Positions 53,049-62,050 of a stretch of 64,000 nt of DNA are shown in pieces; the stretch's first letter is position 1, and each line of letters begins with the position of its first letter. This DNA comes from Bog-473 sp963737745. GTDB lineage: Bacteria > Actinomycetota > Acidimicrobiia > Acidimicrobiales > RAAP-2. Position numbers and translations under genes: made by a program. The notes under the pieces are model-generated. The model was not told the origin of the DNA. It searched no databases and saw only the letters and a program-made list of their open reading frames with translations. Location: NCBI GenBank assembly GCA_963737745.1, contig CAVTTR010000001.1:1-64000 (forward strand), written 5' to 3'.

Positions 53049-53999
53049 ATGAGTCCCGACGTCCAAGCCTCGGCCCTTGAGATGGCGCTGGGCGGCCCGA
53101 ACGCCTATGCCGAATTCGGGCTTTTGCATGAGAACGCGGCTGAACAGAACTTACCGACCGACAACTTGCCTATTGGTTCCCGCGTCGAGATGGGTGGCCC
53201 CGCCGACACTACGAGCGCCATCCGTTGGGGTACGGAGGATCCTGTCGTTGTCCTGCTGCATGGTGGGGGACAAAATGCACACACGTGGGACTCGCTCATC
53301 GTGCTCCTCGGCAAGGCGTGGCCCGCACTGGCGATCGACCTTCCTGGGCACGGCCATTCGGGTGGGAGATTCTCGAGCGATGCGAAACAGCTGGCTCAGG
53401 CAATTAAGCCGACCCTCGATCGGCATATTCGTGAGCCTGTGGTGCTCTGTGGGACGTCCTTAGGTGGGCTCGTGGCGTTGGTTGTTGCGGCAATCTGGCC
53501 TGATCTTGTATCTCACTTGATCCTGGTCGACGTCCTGCCGGGCGTCGATGGGGCAAATGCTGGGGCCATACTTGCCTTTCTCAACGGTCCAGGCTCCTTC
53601 GACTGCTTCGAAGAACTCGTAGCTGGAACGGCGGCAGCGTTTCCTGACCGTCCCGTTAGCGAGCTTCGACGAGGAATCCTCCACAACGCTGCACAGCAGC
53701 CTGATGGTAGTTGGCGGTGGCGATACAGTCGATCGCAGTCCGACGCAGAAGAACTGACCGTACCGGATACGTCGTCGCTTTGGCCCTATCTCGAGCGGTG
53801 TGTCAAGCCCGTGATGCTTGTGCGTGGAACCCGTTCGACCTCGGTACTCCGACCGATGCACGACGCAGAACTGCACCGGAGAGTCCCCAGCGCTCAGATC
53901 AAGTACTGCGACGCCGGTCACAATATCCATAGCGACTCGCCGCGTTGTCTGGCGGCCCATATGGAGACTTTCGCGCGCCAAGTGGGAGGGAATTCGTGA
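53049..53999 (+). CDS. Alpha/beta hydrolase
   Basis: This hydrolase of about 316 aa shows VVLLHGGGQNAHTWDSLIVL, the nucleophile elbow CGTSLGGL, LVDVLPGVDGANAG and a late histidine in YCDAGHNIHSDSP. It is a paralogue of the protein at 27019-27963 (shared HGGGQ and LVDVLP). Its stop overlaps the GTG start of the ACAD gene. The start at 53049 is the first ATG of the domain-bearing frame; 53037 is possible. Confidence 0.88.
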   Translation: MSPDVQASALEMALGGPNAYAEFGLLHENAAEQNLPTDNLPIGSRVEMGGPADTTSAIRWGTEDPVVVLLHGGGQNAHTWDSLIVLLGKAWPALAIDLPGHGHSGGRFSSDAKQLAQAIKPTLDRHIREPVVLCGTSLGGLVALVVAAIWPDLVSHLILVDVLPGVDGANAGAILAFLNGPGSFDCFEELVAGTAAAFPDRPVSELRRGILHNAAQQPDGSWRWRYSRSQSDAEELTVPDTSSLWPYLERCVKPVMLVRGTRSTSVLRPMHDAELHRRVPSAQIKYCDAGHNIHSDSPRCLAAHMETFARQVGGNS

Positions 54000-55198
54000 G
54001 CGACTCCCTTTTCGAGATATTCGACGACGAGTGCGAGGACTTTCTGAGCCGGTACCCCAAGAAAATGCAGGAGAGCGCGTTCGAATGGGGTGTCGGCTCG
54101 GAACGCACCGCGGTGTTCGAGGAGATAGATCCCGAAGTCGAGCGCGTCGCGGTTGCATCGGCGCGCCAATGGCGCCGGGATCTGTGGGATGCCGGTTTGG
54201 GTTGGCTAACCGGACCAACCGACCTCGGTGGACGCGGGCTTCCCCGCACATACCAGAACCGGTTCGATCTCAAAGCGCGGCAGTACGAGGTGCCTGGCAA
54301 TGCCAAGCTCACTGTGGGACTCGGCATTGTGGTGCCTACGATCCTTGAGCACGGCAGTGATCTCGCTAAGCGCTCCTATCCAGCACAGATTCAGAGCGGA
54401 GACCTCATCGCATGCCAACTCTTCTCGGAACCGAATGCTGGGTCAGACTTGGCTTCGGTGTCGACGAGAGCAGTTCGCAGTGGGAACGGATGGCGCCTTA
54501 CTGGTCAGAAGGTTTGGACGTCGGGCGCTCAATTCAGTGACCTTGGTGAAGCGCTCTGCCGGACGGAGGACGGGCCGCCCCATCGAAACCTGACCGCGTT
54601 CTTGGTCGATATGCACGCCCCAGGCGTTCTCGTACGTCCCCTACGTCAGATGACGGGGGGCGCCTCATTCAACGAGGTCTTTTTGGACGACGTTTGGGTA
54701 CCTGACAGAGATCGGCTGGGTGACGTAGACGAGGGCTGGGCGGTGGCAATGACCACGCTGGCAAATGAGCGATCGGCGCTGGGGGATGCCGGATTTGGGG
54801 GAGCGGGGCTCTTCCGACCAGACCGTTACATCGCAATGTTCAGAGCCCTGTCCAACGGCGATGATCTCGTTGCACGTCAGCGTCTCGTCGGCCTCATTAC
54901 ACACCTAACGATTGCGAAATACACTCGCCAACGCGTCCTGGACTCGGTACGGACTGGCAAGGCGCCGGGGCCTGCGGCCTCCATAGCGAAGTTGCAATTG
55001 ACCTCTAACTTCGAACGCATCTCTGCTTTCGTCTCCTCGCTGCTTGGCGCGTCACTAACTGCGGATACGGGAAAGTGGGGGACGTACGCCTGGAATGAGC
55101 TGGTGCTGGGGGTGCCGGGCATTCGTCTGGGCGGAGGCACCGATGAAATCAACAAGAACGTGATCGCTGAACGCGTGCTCGGGCTTCCCAAGGGATAG
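53996..55198 (+). CDS. Acyl-CoA dehydrogenase
   Basis: This ACAD of about 400 aa begins VSDSLFEIFDDECEDFLSRY at GTG 53996, overlapping the hydrolase stop. Motifs: ACQLFSEPNAGSDLASVSTR, GWRLTGQKVWTSGAQFSDLG and the C-terminal GGGTDEINKNVIAERVLGLP with the base Glu region typical of ACADs. It probably pairs with the ACAD at 51810; actinobacterial steroid ACADs often work as heteromers from adjacent genes. Confidence 0.92.
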   Translation: MSDSLFEIFDDECEDFLSRYPKKMQESAFEWGVGSERTAVFEEIDPEVERVAVASARQWRRDLWDAGLGWLTGPTDLGGRGLPRTYQNRFDLKARQYEVPGNAKLTVGLGIVVPTILEHGSDLAKRSYPAQIQSGDLIACQLFSEPNAGSDLASVSTRAVRSGNGWRLTGQKVWTSGAQFSDLGEALCRTEDGPPHRNLTAFLVDMHAPGVLVRPLRQMTGGASFNEVFLDDVWVPDRDRLGDVDEGWAVAMTTLANERSALGDAGFGGAGLFRPDRYIAMFRALSNGDDLVARQRLVGLITHLTIAKYTRQRVLDSVRTGKAPGPAASIAKLQLTSNFERISAFVSSLLGASLTADTGKWGTYAWNELVLGVPGIRLGGGTDEINKNVIAERVLGLPKG

Positions 55199-55256
55199 GT
55201 CAAAGGCTCAGCACGTTAGAAATGTCGGCCCTCGCAGTAACTCGAAAGGAAGCAAC

Positions 55257-55871
55257 ATGGATGTAATTGAAGCTATTCGGACCACCCGTGCGATGCGTCG
55301 CCTGGATCCCGACCGGAAAGTGTCCGAGAAGGATTTGCTCTTTATCGTCGATTCAGCAACGCGGGCCGCATCGGGAGGGAATGCTCAACCCGTCCGCTGG
55401 CTAATCGTCACGGACGATGACCTGCGTCGCCGTCTGGGCGAAGTTTACCGCCCATCCTGGTATGAATTCCGGGCTCACTACTTAGATGCCCTTGAGCTCT
55501 CTGAGCAAATGCAGCGCGGGATGCGTTCAGCTGACCACCTCGCGGATAACTTTGGTAAAAGTCCCGCGATCATTGTTGTTTGCGCTCGGAATACCGTGCC
55601 GGCGTCCGTCTTCCCCGGCGTCCAGAACCTCTTGCTGGCAGCACGAAGCATCGGGCTTGGTACCACTCTCACCACAGCTCACGTACGCCGCGAAGACGAA
55701 GTCCGAGCAATCCTCGGAATCCCAACTGACGTCAAGACTCACGCAATGATCCCAGTGGGCTATCCATTGGGGCGTTGGGGTGAGGCGGAGCGGTTGCCCG
55801 CAGAGGCAGTGACGTACTGGAATGGGTGGCGGAACAAGGAATTGCCCACATCCGACGAGGTGCAACGATGA
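55257..55871 (+). CDS. Nitroreductase-family protein
   Basis: A 204-aa FMN protein with the N-terminal MDVIEAIRTTRAMRRLDPDR, the phosphate site TRAASGGNAQPVRW and a C-terminal IPVGYPLGRWGEAERLP. The start has AAAGGAAG upstream. Such enzymes reduce nitro, quinone or enone groups with NAD(P)H. Its stop overlaps the enoyl-CoA hydratase start (ATGA). Confidence 0.9.
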   Translation: MDVIEAIRTTRAMRRLDPDRKVSEKDLLFIVDSATRAASGGNAQPVRWLIVTDDDLRRRLGEVYRPSWYEFRAHYLDALELSEQMQRGMRSADHLADNFGKSPAIIVVCARNTVPASVFPGVQNLLLAARSIGLGTTLTTAHVRREDEVRAILGIPTDVKTHAMIPVGYPLGRWGEAERLPAEAVTYWNGWRNKELPTSDEVQR

Positions 55872-56635
55872 CTGGTGAGGTCGTCACCTATGAAGTGCAC
55901 GACCAGGTCGCCTGGATCACTATCGATCGTCCCGAAGCTCGCAATGCCCTGAACGCTGCTGTTCGATCAGGGCTCCGGTCCGCCTTTACACGTTTCAACG
56001 ATGATGGCGGCGCGATGGTGGCGATCCTGACCGCCACCGGTGACCGAGTCTTCTGCGCCGGCGGAGATCTGAAGGAGATGGCGGTAACCGCAATGGGTCC
56101 GCCACCGTCGGATTACTTATCCTTCGTTCTGGGCGACGCGATTGAGGTTGAAAAACCCATCATAGCCGCCGTGAACGGCGACGCAATCGCTGGGGGCTTC
56201 CTGTTGGCGATGATGTGCGATCTCGTATTCGCTGCGCGCAACGCTACCTTCGCAATAACCGAATCTCGTGTGGGACGTGGGGCGCCGTGGGCAGCACCCC
56301 TGTCCTGGCTGGTTCCGCCGCGCGTCGCCATGGAGTTGCTCCTCACAGGGCAGCCCATAAGCGCGAGTCGAGCCATGGACGTCGGCCTTGTAAACGACGT
56401 CGTAGACCGCGTCGACCTGAATCCGATGGTGGCGGAGTTCGCCTCGACGATTGCTGCGAATGCCCCACTATCGGTACGGGCATCGAAGGCGATGGTGTAT
56501 CAGTGCGCAGGTCGACCGCGTCACGAAGCTCGTATCCTCGCAGAAGAGATCTTCCTACCTGTCTATCAAAGTCGAGACGCGATCGAGGGGCCTCTTGCTT
56601 TCTCCGAGCGTCGCACGCCCACGTGGGGCGACTAG
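55868..56635 (+). CDS. Enoyl-CoA hydratase/isomerase (crotonase)
   Basis: This crotonase of 255 aa has ITIDRPEARNALN, the oxyanion-hole strand RVFCAGGDLKEM, a second loop IAAVNGDAIAGGFLLAMMCD and ITESRVGRGAPWAAPLSWLV near the active site. Standard hydratases have two Glu; only one Glu (ESR) is clear here, so an isomerase, hydrolase or atypical hydratase is possible. It overlaps the nitroreductase gene. Confidence 0.9.
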   Translation: MTGEVVTYEVHDQVAWITIDRPEARNALNAAVRSGLRSAFTRFNDDGGAMVAILTATGDRVFCAGGDLKEMAVTAMGPPPSDYLSFVLGDAIEVEKPIIAAVNGDAIAGGFLLAMMCDLVFAARNATFAITESRVGRGAPWAAPLSWLVPPRVAMELLLTGQPISASRAMDVGLVNDVVDRVDLNPMVAEFASTIAANAPLSVRASKAMVYQCAGRPRHEARILAEEIFLPVYQSRDAIEGPLAFSERRTPTWGD

Positions 56636-56638
56636 AAG

Positions 56639-57811
56639 CTAGATGGCGCCGGCGGCAGACAATGCCGCTATTTCGTCCCAGGAATAGCCCGCTTCGAGAA
56701 GGACTTCCTCGGTGTGCTCGCCTAGCTCTGGCACGTGGGCTTGCAAAGCTGGCGCGGGCTCGGAAAAACGGACGGGAACTCTAACGACAGAGGTTCCGTC
56801 GTCGGCTGGCGTGATGTAACCGTTGGCAGCGACTCCCGGGTCTGCCGCAACTTCGTCGTGGCTCCGGACTGGGGCGAAGCGCAAGCCTGCTGTGTCCAGT
56901 AGCACGCACCACTCCTTTGTGGACTTTACGGTGAAAACCTCGTCGAGAATGGGCCATAGTTCTGCCTTGACGTCCTCAAAGTACAAAGTGTGGTCGAAGC
57001 GGTTGATCAGGTCGGGTCGCCCGATGGTTCGGTAGAAGCGGTCACGCGCTGAACCTGTAACACCGACGATGGCAATCCAGCCGTCGGAAGTTGGGAAGAT
57101 ACCGTAAATGCCATGGACCATGGGGTGGCTTCGGTTACTTGGCCCTGACACATCGCCTGACATGAGATAACGAGTGAACTCGCTCGCCTGCGCCCAAATC
57201 TGACCACCGAGTAATGATGTCTCCACAAGTTGGCCTCGTCCGGTCCGCTCACGCACGAACAAAGCGGCAAGAATGCCAGCAAGAAGATTTTGTCCAGCGA
57301 TGTGGTCGGCGATCGCAGCCCCGATCGGACTGGGATTGCTGCCGTTCCCACCAGTCGTGCTGATGATGCCGCCCGAAGCCTGGCCGCTCAGATCTGCACC
57401 TTGCCGGGTGGCGTCGGGACCGGTGGGTCCGAAGGAGGATCCCATCGCATAGATAACCCGGGGGTTACGCACCGCTGCGTTGGCGTATCCGAGACCCCAG
57501 GTGTCCAAGGTCCCTGGTGTGAAGTTCGTGATCACGACGTCCGCGCGATCCACGAGGCGCCGGAACACCTCTTGGCCTTGCATCACCCGCAGGTCGAGCG
57601 TGGCGCTGCGCTTACCCCGGTTGTGGGCGGCGAAAAACGCAGAGCGCCGGTCCTCTCGGCTGAGTGGGAGCCAACGGCTCTGGTCGCCGAAGTAGGGAAG
57701 TTCGACCTTAATCACGTCAGCACCCCACTCAAGCATTGTGAGGGCAGCCAGCGGGGCTTGTATGAGGAGCCCCGCTTCGACTACGCGCACCCCGCTGAGT
57801 GCTCCCAACAT
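56639..57811 (-). CDS. CaiB/BaiF family (class III) CoA-transferase
   Basis: A 390-aa class III CoA-transferase. It starts MLGALSGVRVVEAGLLIQAP and has WGADVIKVE, FFAAHNRGKRSATLDLR and the catalytic Asp in TRQGADLSGQASGG. It transfers CoA between an acid and an acyl-CoA donor, and may activate a second substrate acid. It is convergent with the crotonase gene and upstream of the other crotonase. Confidence 0.92.
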   Translation of the reverse strand: MLGALSGVRVVEAGLLIQAPLAALTMLEWGADVIKVELPYFGDQSRWLPLSREDRRSAFFAAHNRGKRSATLDLRVMQGQEVFRRLVDRADVVITNFTPGTLDTWGLGYANAAVRNPRVIYAMGSSFGPTGPDATRQGADLSGQASGGIISTTGGNGSNPSPIGAAIADHIAGQNLLAGILAALFVRERTGRGQLVETSLLGGQIWAQASEFTRYLMSGDVSGPSNRSHPMVHGIYGIFPTSDGWIAIVGVTGSARDRFYRTIGRPDLINRFDHTLYFEDVKAELWPILDEVFTVKSTKEWCVLLDTAGLRFAPVRSHDEVAADPGVAANGYITPADDGTSVVRVPVRFSEPAPALQAHVPELGEHTEEVLLEAGYSWDEIAALSAAGAI

Positions 57812-57988
57812 CGTCAGTGTTCGTCCTCCTTATCCCGGGGCGAGCTCCGGAGCCGACGGATAGGCCATGGGCCTCGTCATTGATGTAAGTCCCGGAAAGT
57901 CGCCCGCCATCCGGTCTCCACAGCCGTGCAAGGTGTCCTTCCTTGTACACCCGAGGAGAAGAGTTGACATGCTTTTCAGATCCGTTGC

Positions 57989-58762
57989 TCAGTCGTCGTC
58001 ACTCTTCCGATTCTTGAATTTCGCGAGGAACTCCAGGGATTCCTTAGTCTGGAACCCCCGGTACATGTCGCTCCATTCGAGTGCTGGAACCATTCGGTTC
58101 GTGTATTCCTTGAAGAGCAACTTCGCGTCATACGATGTTGCCCGGAACTCCTCAATCACTTCGCGGACGCGGTCATACAGCTGTCCGTCCGGAACGACCT
58201 CAGTGATCATCCCAATCCGCTCAGCTTCCTTAGCGGAAATACGCTTCGCGGTGTATACGAGGTACTTGATCTTGGTAAGACTGACGCGTCCCCATAACAG
58301 ATGAGTGCTGTGTGACTCGGCGAACCCTGCGCTGGCCTCCGGAAACCCAAATGTGGCACTTTCCGTAGCGATGCTCGCGTCGCATAAAATCGCGCAGGCA
58401 GCTCCTGCGGCTACAGCTATCCCGTTCACTGCAGCGATGGTCATCTTCCGGCAGTCCTTCAACACATCGAACCAGGAGCTGTCAGCCATCTCCGCGAATC
58501 GGAGCGGGTCAGGGTCCGTAAGCCGCTCGAAAACGCTCTTCAAGTCGCCGCCCGTAGAGAAGGCGCGCCCCGTACCGGTAAAGACAATTGTGTCGATCGA
58601 CTCGTCGGCCTCAGCCCTTCGAATTGTATCTTTGATCTCTTTGTACAGCTCCGCAGTGAAGGCATTCAGTTGCTCGGGCCGATTGAACTGAATCCACGCT
58701 ACGCCGTCCTCTACGGCATAGATCAAATGGTGATCGCTGGGCTTGGTAGGCGGTTCGCTCAT
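57989..58762 (-). CDS. Enoyl-CoA hydratase/isomerase (crotonase)
   Basis: This crotonase of about 257 aa begins MSEPPTKPSDHHLIYAVEDG at 58762, with QFNRPEQLNAFT, the oxyanion-hole strand GRAFSTGGDLKSVF and AAVNGIAVAAGAACAILCDA. The region FPEASAGFAESHSTHLLWGR contains the candidate acidic residues (Glu in PEAS and ESHS). It lies divergent to the LLM gene at 58908, behind a shared control region with an operator-like site. Confidence 0.9.
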   Translation of the reverse strand: MSEPPTKPSDHHLIYAVEDGVAWIQFNRPEQLNAFTAELYKEIKDTIRRAEADESIDTIVFTGTGRAFSTGGDLKSVFERLTDPDPLRFAEMADSSWFDVLKDCRKMTIAAVNGIAVAAGAACAILCDASIATESATFGFPEASAGFAESHSTHLLWGRVSLTKIKYLVYTAKRISAKEAERIGMITEVVPDGQLYDRVREVIEEFRATSYDAKLLFKEYTNRMVPALEWSDMYRGFQTKESLEFLAKFKNRKSDDD

Positions 58763-58862
58763 TTGTCTGCGGCTCCTGTAATGGGTCGAGACGCTCGTGA
58801 CAGGGTGACCTCCGTCAGAGCGGTTGTTGGGCTCAGAATCCTTGCACAAGTAACTCTTGTAG

Positions 58863-58876
58863 AGCAAGCGCTCGGT
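58863..58876. promoter_or_regulatory. KstR2-like operator before LLM gene
   Basis: AGCAAGCGCTCGGT fits AnCAAGnnCTTGnT with one mismatch. It lies 31 bp upstream of the LLM start and near the promoter of the divergent crotonase gene, so one repressor could control both. Confidence 0.55.
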
Positions 58877-58907
58877 TGGTATAGTAAGAAAAAAAGGAGG
58901 CTGGCAT

Positions 58908-59987
58908 ATGGATGTGGGAGTCGCTCTGATTTGGCAGAACTTCGGGAGAAAGCAGCCTGACGCTGAGGTGGTGGCGCAGGAGTTGGCCCTCGCCGAACTC
59001 GCTGAACCGCTCGGCTATGACGCACTCTGGACGACCGAGCACCACTTCACGAACTATTCCTTGAGTCCGGACCCAGTGCAATTCTTGACTTATATGGCCG
59101 GCCGTACGTCTCGGATCAAGCTCGGCACCGAAGTCGTTGTTCTGCCATGGCATGATCCCGTCCGAGTGGGAGAGGCAATGATCATGCTCGACCATTTCAG
59201 CGGCGGCCGCGCAGTGTGCGGAGTGGGACGGGGCCTCGGGCGAATTGAGTTCGAAGGATTCCGTATCCCAATGGAAGAGTCAGCAGATCGGTACTTCGAA
59301 GCTTGCGAGATAGTGGCATCGATCATCACCACCGGCCGCGTGAAGTATGACGGCGCCTACTACCAGATTCCCGAACGCGAGATCCGCCCCGAACCATTGG
59401 CATCTTTCGAGGGTCGGATGTTCAGCGCTGCGGTTTCCCCGAGTTCGGTCGAGGCGGCAGCGCGTTTAGGGCTTCAGATGCTCGTCGTACCTCAGAAGCC
59501 ATACGAAATGGTAAAGGACGACATCGCAGCGTATCGAACGGCCTTCGTGGAGATGAACGGACGAAAGCCTGGGCCTACGGGGTGCTTCTTGCTGGTCTAC
59601 TGCGACGAGGACGCCGAAAGGGCGCACCTCATCGGAGAACAGAATTTGGCCCTGTACTACGACTCGACGCTGGCTCACTACGAGTTGACTGGTAGCCATT
59701 TGCAGACCACGAAGGGGTATGAGGCGTACTCAAAGGTAGGGGCGGCTATCGCCTCTCAAGGAATGGACGAGGCAACGCGCCGGTTCGTGAAGTTGCACGC
59801 TGTCGGTACTCCAGACGAACTGTACGAACATTGCGCCTGGGTGCGCGAAAATCTTGGCTCTGAGCACCTGATTCTGTGCTTTAAATTTGGCGCACTCTCG
59901 GCTGCCGATGCTGAGCGGAGCATGCGGCTCTTCTCCAGCGAGGTGGCGCCGCGACTTCAAGCGCTTCCTCCCGTGATGCATGCCTGA
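58908..59987 (+). CDS. LLM-class flavin monooxygenase
   Basis: This is a luciferase-like enzyme of 359 aa, starting MDVGVALIWQNFGRKQPDAE behind AAGGAGG. Motifs include DALWTTEHHFTNYSLSPDPV, SRIKLGTEVVVLPWHDPVRV and GRAVCGVGRGLGRIEFEGF, which are of the alkanal monooxygenase/LLM group. The flavin reductase at 61117 could supply FMNH2. Next is a hydrolase gene overlapping by 8 bp. Confidence 0.9.
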   Translation: MDVGVALIWQNFGRKQPDAEVVAQELALAELAEPLGYDALWTTEHHFTNYSLSPDPVQFLTYMAGRTSRIKLGTEVVVLPWHDPVRVGEAMIMLDHFSGGRAVCGVGRGLGRIEFEGFRIPMEESADRYFEACEIVASIITTGRVKYDGAYYQIPEREIRPEPLASFEGRMFSAAVSPSSVEAAARLGLQMLVVPQKPYEMVKDDIAAYRTAFVEMNGRKPGPTGCFLLVYCDEDAERAHLIGEQNLALYYDSTLAHYELTGSHLQTTKGYEAYSKVGAAIASQGMDEATRRFVKLHAVGTPDELYEHCAWVRENLGSEHLILCFKFGALSAADAERSMRLFSSEVAPRLQALPPVMHA

Positions 59988-60912
59988 GCCAGCTCAACTG
60001 AGCGAGGAGTTCACGCGCCTACTCGAAGTGATGTCTCATTCAAGGAGGAGCGTGCAGGATCGGCCGCAACCCACTATCGCGGCGCGTCGATCCTTTATGA
60101 ACAGGTACTTAGAGTTTGTGGCGCCGGGGCTTGAGGCAACGGAATTTCGCCGTGAGACGGTTGACGCCGGCGGAGTTCAAGCCGAATGGTGTATCCCCGC
60201 AGGAAGCGATGAAGGCCGCGTGGTGCTATATGTGCACGGCGGAGGATTTGTCATGGGATCCCCGCAGAGCCATTATGAGTTGGCGGGAAGAGTTGCGCGC
60301 TCGGCTGATGCTGTGGCGCTGGTCGTCGACTACCGGCTTGCTCCTGAGCACCCCTGGCCAGCTGCGGTGGACGATGTCGCCTCCGCGTACCGTTGGCTGC
60401 TAGGGGATGCGAAGCGTCAATCGAAGTTAGTTGGGGTGGCAGCTGACTCAGCAGGGGGTGCCATAGCGCTCTCGGCCCTTATCAAACTCCTTCACGAGGG
60501 CGATCCTATGCCGGCTGGAGTAGTGCTGATGTCCCCGTGGGTGGGGCTTGATATTACCGAGGACCTAGAAACGGATGACCCCGTCCTCGATGTGAAAGAA
60601 ATGCGCGAGTTTGCAAAGATGTATATCGGCGAGCTCTTGCCCGATGACCCTCGAGTGTCCCCACTGTACGCGGACCTTTCGGGACTGTCGCCGATTTTGG
60701 TTCATGTGGGCAGTCGTGAGGCAGTCAAGGGCGACTCGCTTCGACTTGTGAAATCGGCAGAGGCAGGCGGAGTGCAGGCTGAGGTTGAGGTCTGGGAAGG
60801 AATGGTCCACGGTTGGCAGCTGGCGCCACAGGTGCCGGAGGCGGTCGGGTCGACACAGAAGCTCGGATCGTTTCTCGCAGAGTGCTTCGGGGGAGAGATG
60901 AGCAGATTCTGA
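59980..60912 (+). CDS. Alpha/beta hydrolase, HSL-type esterase
   Basis: A 310-aa hormone-sensitive-lipase-type esterase with the oxyanion motif YVHGGGFVMGSP, the nucleophile in VAADSAGGAIALSA (variant of GDSAG) and late HVGSREAVKGDSLRL and GMVHGWQL with Asp and His of the triad. It overlaps the LLM gene by 8 bp. It may cleave an ester or lactone produced by the monooxygenase (Baeyer-Villiger-type product). Confidence 0.9.
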   Translation: MPEPAQLSEEFTRLLEVMSHSRRSVQDRPQPTIAARRSFMNRYLEFVAPGLEATEFRRETVDAGGVQAEWCIPAGSDEGRVVLYVHGGGFVMGSPQSHYELAGRVARSADAVALVVDYRLAPEHPWPAAVDDVASAYRWLLGDAKRQSKLVGVAADSAGGAIALSALIKLLHEGDPMPAGVVLMSPWVGLDITEDLETDDPVLDVKEMREFAKMYIGELLPDDPRVSPLYADLSGLSPILVHVGSREAVKGDSLRLVKSAEAGGVQAEVEVWEGMVHGWQLAPQVPEAVGSTQKLGSFLAECFGGEMSRF

Positions 60913-61116
60913 ATGCCGAGGGTTTTGCCGAATCGTCCACGGGCCAAAGCCACGGCTTCGGTTGCGGTGAAGAGCGAACTCAACTGCCACCCCCGCCCCC
61001 CAGCAGAATCTCGGCGGACCCTTAGCGCATCGTCCGAAGCACGGGGTATCGTCGGAGCGGCGAACCTGACGTTCTACGCGTACGAGCTGCAGTTCATAGA
61101 CCTCGGGCGGGCATGA

Positions 61117-61593
61117 GTGTCGGGCCTCGATCAGGCCCGGTTTCGCGAAGTTCTCGGACACTTCGCCACTGGCGTCACCGTCGTGACCGCCATGGAGGAG
61201 GGGGAGCCGGTCGGCTTCGCATGCCAGTCCTTCTCCGCCCTCTCCCTCGACCCCCCGATGGTGATCTTGGCCCCGGCCAAGTCATCCACCAGTTGGCCGC
61301 GTATCGCTCGGGCCGGCGCATTCTGCGTCAACATCCTCGCCGAGCATCAAGAAGCTCTCTGTGGAGCCTTTGCCATCTCGGGCGGCGACAAATTCGACGG
61401 GGTGGAGTGGTCTCCGGGAATCACGGGAGCCCCCCTCATCGCGGGCTCACTGGCTGTGGTCGAGTGCACACTCGGCGCCATTTACGAGGGCGGCGATCAC
61501 GAACTGGTCACCGGGAACGTGGTGACGATGGAGATCGGTGAGGGCTCGCCCCTACTCTTCTATCGCTCCGGGTTCGGTCGCTTCGTGGCATAG
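61117..61593 (+). CDS. Flavin reductase (HpaC-like)
   Basis: A 158-aa flavin reductase of the short two-component monooxygenase type: REVLGHFATGVTVVTAMEEG, FACQSFSALSLDPPMVILAP, FCVNILAEHQEALCGAFAIS and the late GGDHELVTGNVV. It likely provides reduced flavin to an LLM monooxygenase such as the one at 58908. The start is GTG 61117 (overlapping an ATGAGTG string). Confidence 0.9.
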   Translation: MSGLDQARFREVLGHFATGVTVVTAMEEGEPVGFACQSFSALSLDPPMVILAPAKSSTSWPRIARAGAFCVNILAEHQEALCGAFAISGGDKFDGVEWSPGITGAPLIAGSLAVVECTLGAIYEGGDHELVTGNVVTMEIGEGSPLLFYRSGFGRFVA

Positions 61594-62014
61594 GAGGCAC
61601 TGCTGCCGTGCTTCGATGCCGCAACTGATCCCTCTTCGTGACCGATGTGCTCTTGGTATCTCGTCTATGGCATTACAGCGAATCGGACGAGTTGGGGCTG
61701 GCCTGGAACGACCCAATCGTGGGCGCCGACGGGGGTTGAGGGACCCCATTCGCTCGAATCGTGACAAGGCGAATCCCCGGAGTTACGAAATTGTGATGGA
61801 GGACGGCCCCGGGTGGCCATGCGCGCCAAGCAAAGCGCACCGATGTGCAGGCCGTCCGGTGGCGCAATAGGCGTAACGGAGCGTGAGGAATGCCCTCCAT
61901 TGGAGGGCAGGGCAGCCACCGACAGGCGTCAATGTGACCATCTCGGGCTGGTCGACCGACACTTGCGCGACCAACCAAAGCCTGTCCCCACAACCTGAAG
62001 CCACTCCGGGTACA
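61594..62014. other. Intergenic region, about 420 bp
   Basis: No gene is supported. A mix of open frames lacks ribosome sites and domains. It leads to the operator-like site and the SDR start. Confidence 0.35.
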
Positions 62015-62028
62015 ACCAAGCGCTTGCT
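62015..62028. promoter_or_regulatory. Perfect KstR2-like palindrome before SDR gene
   Basis: ACCAAGCGCTTGCT matches AnCAAGnnCTTGnT exactly; its core AAGCGCTT is a perfect palindrome. It lies 22 bp upstream of the first ATG of the SDR gene. KstR2, a TetR-family repressor of steroid-ring genes in mycobacteria, has this consensus, but other TetR repressors may use similar sites. Confidence 0.68.
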
Positions 62029-62050
62029 TCAAAGCAGGCCGAACTCTACG

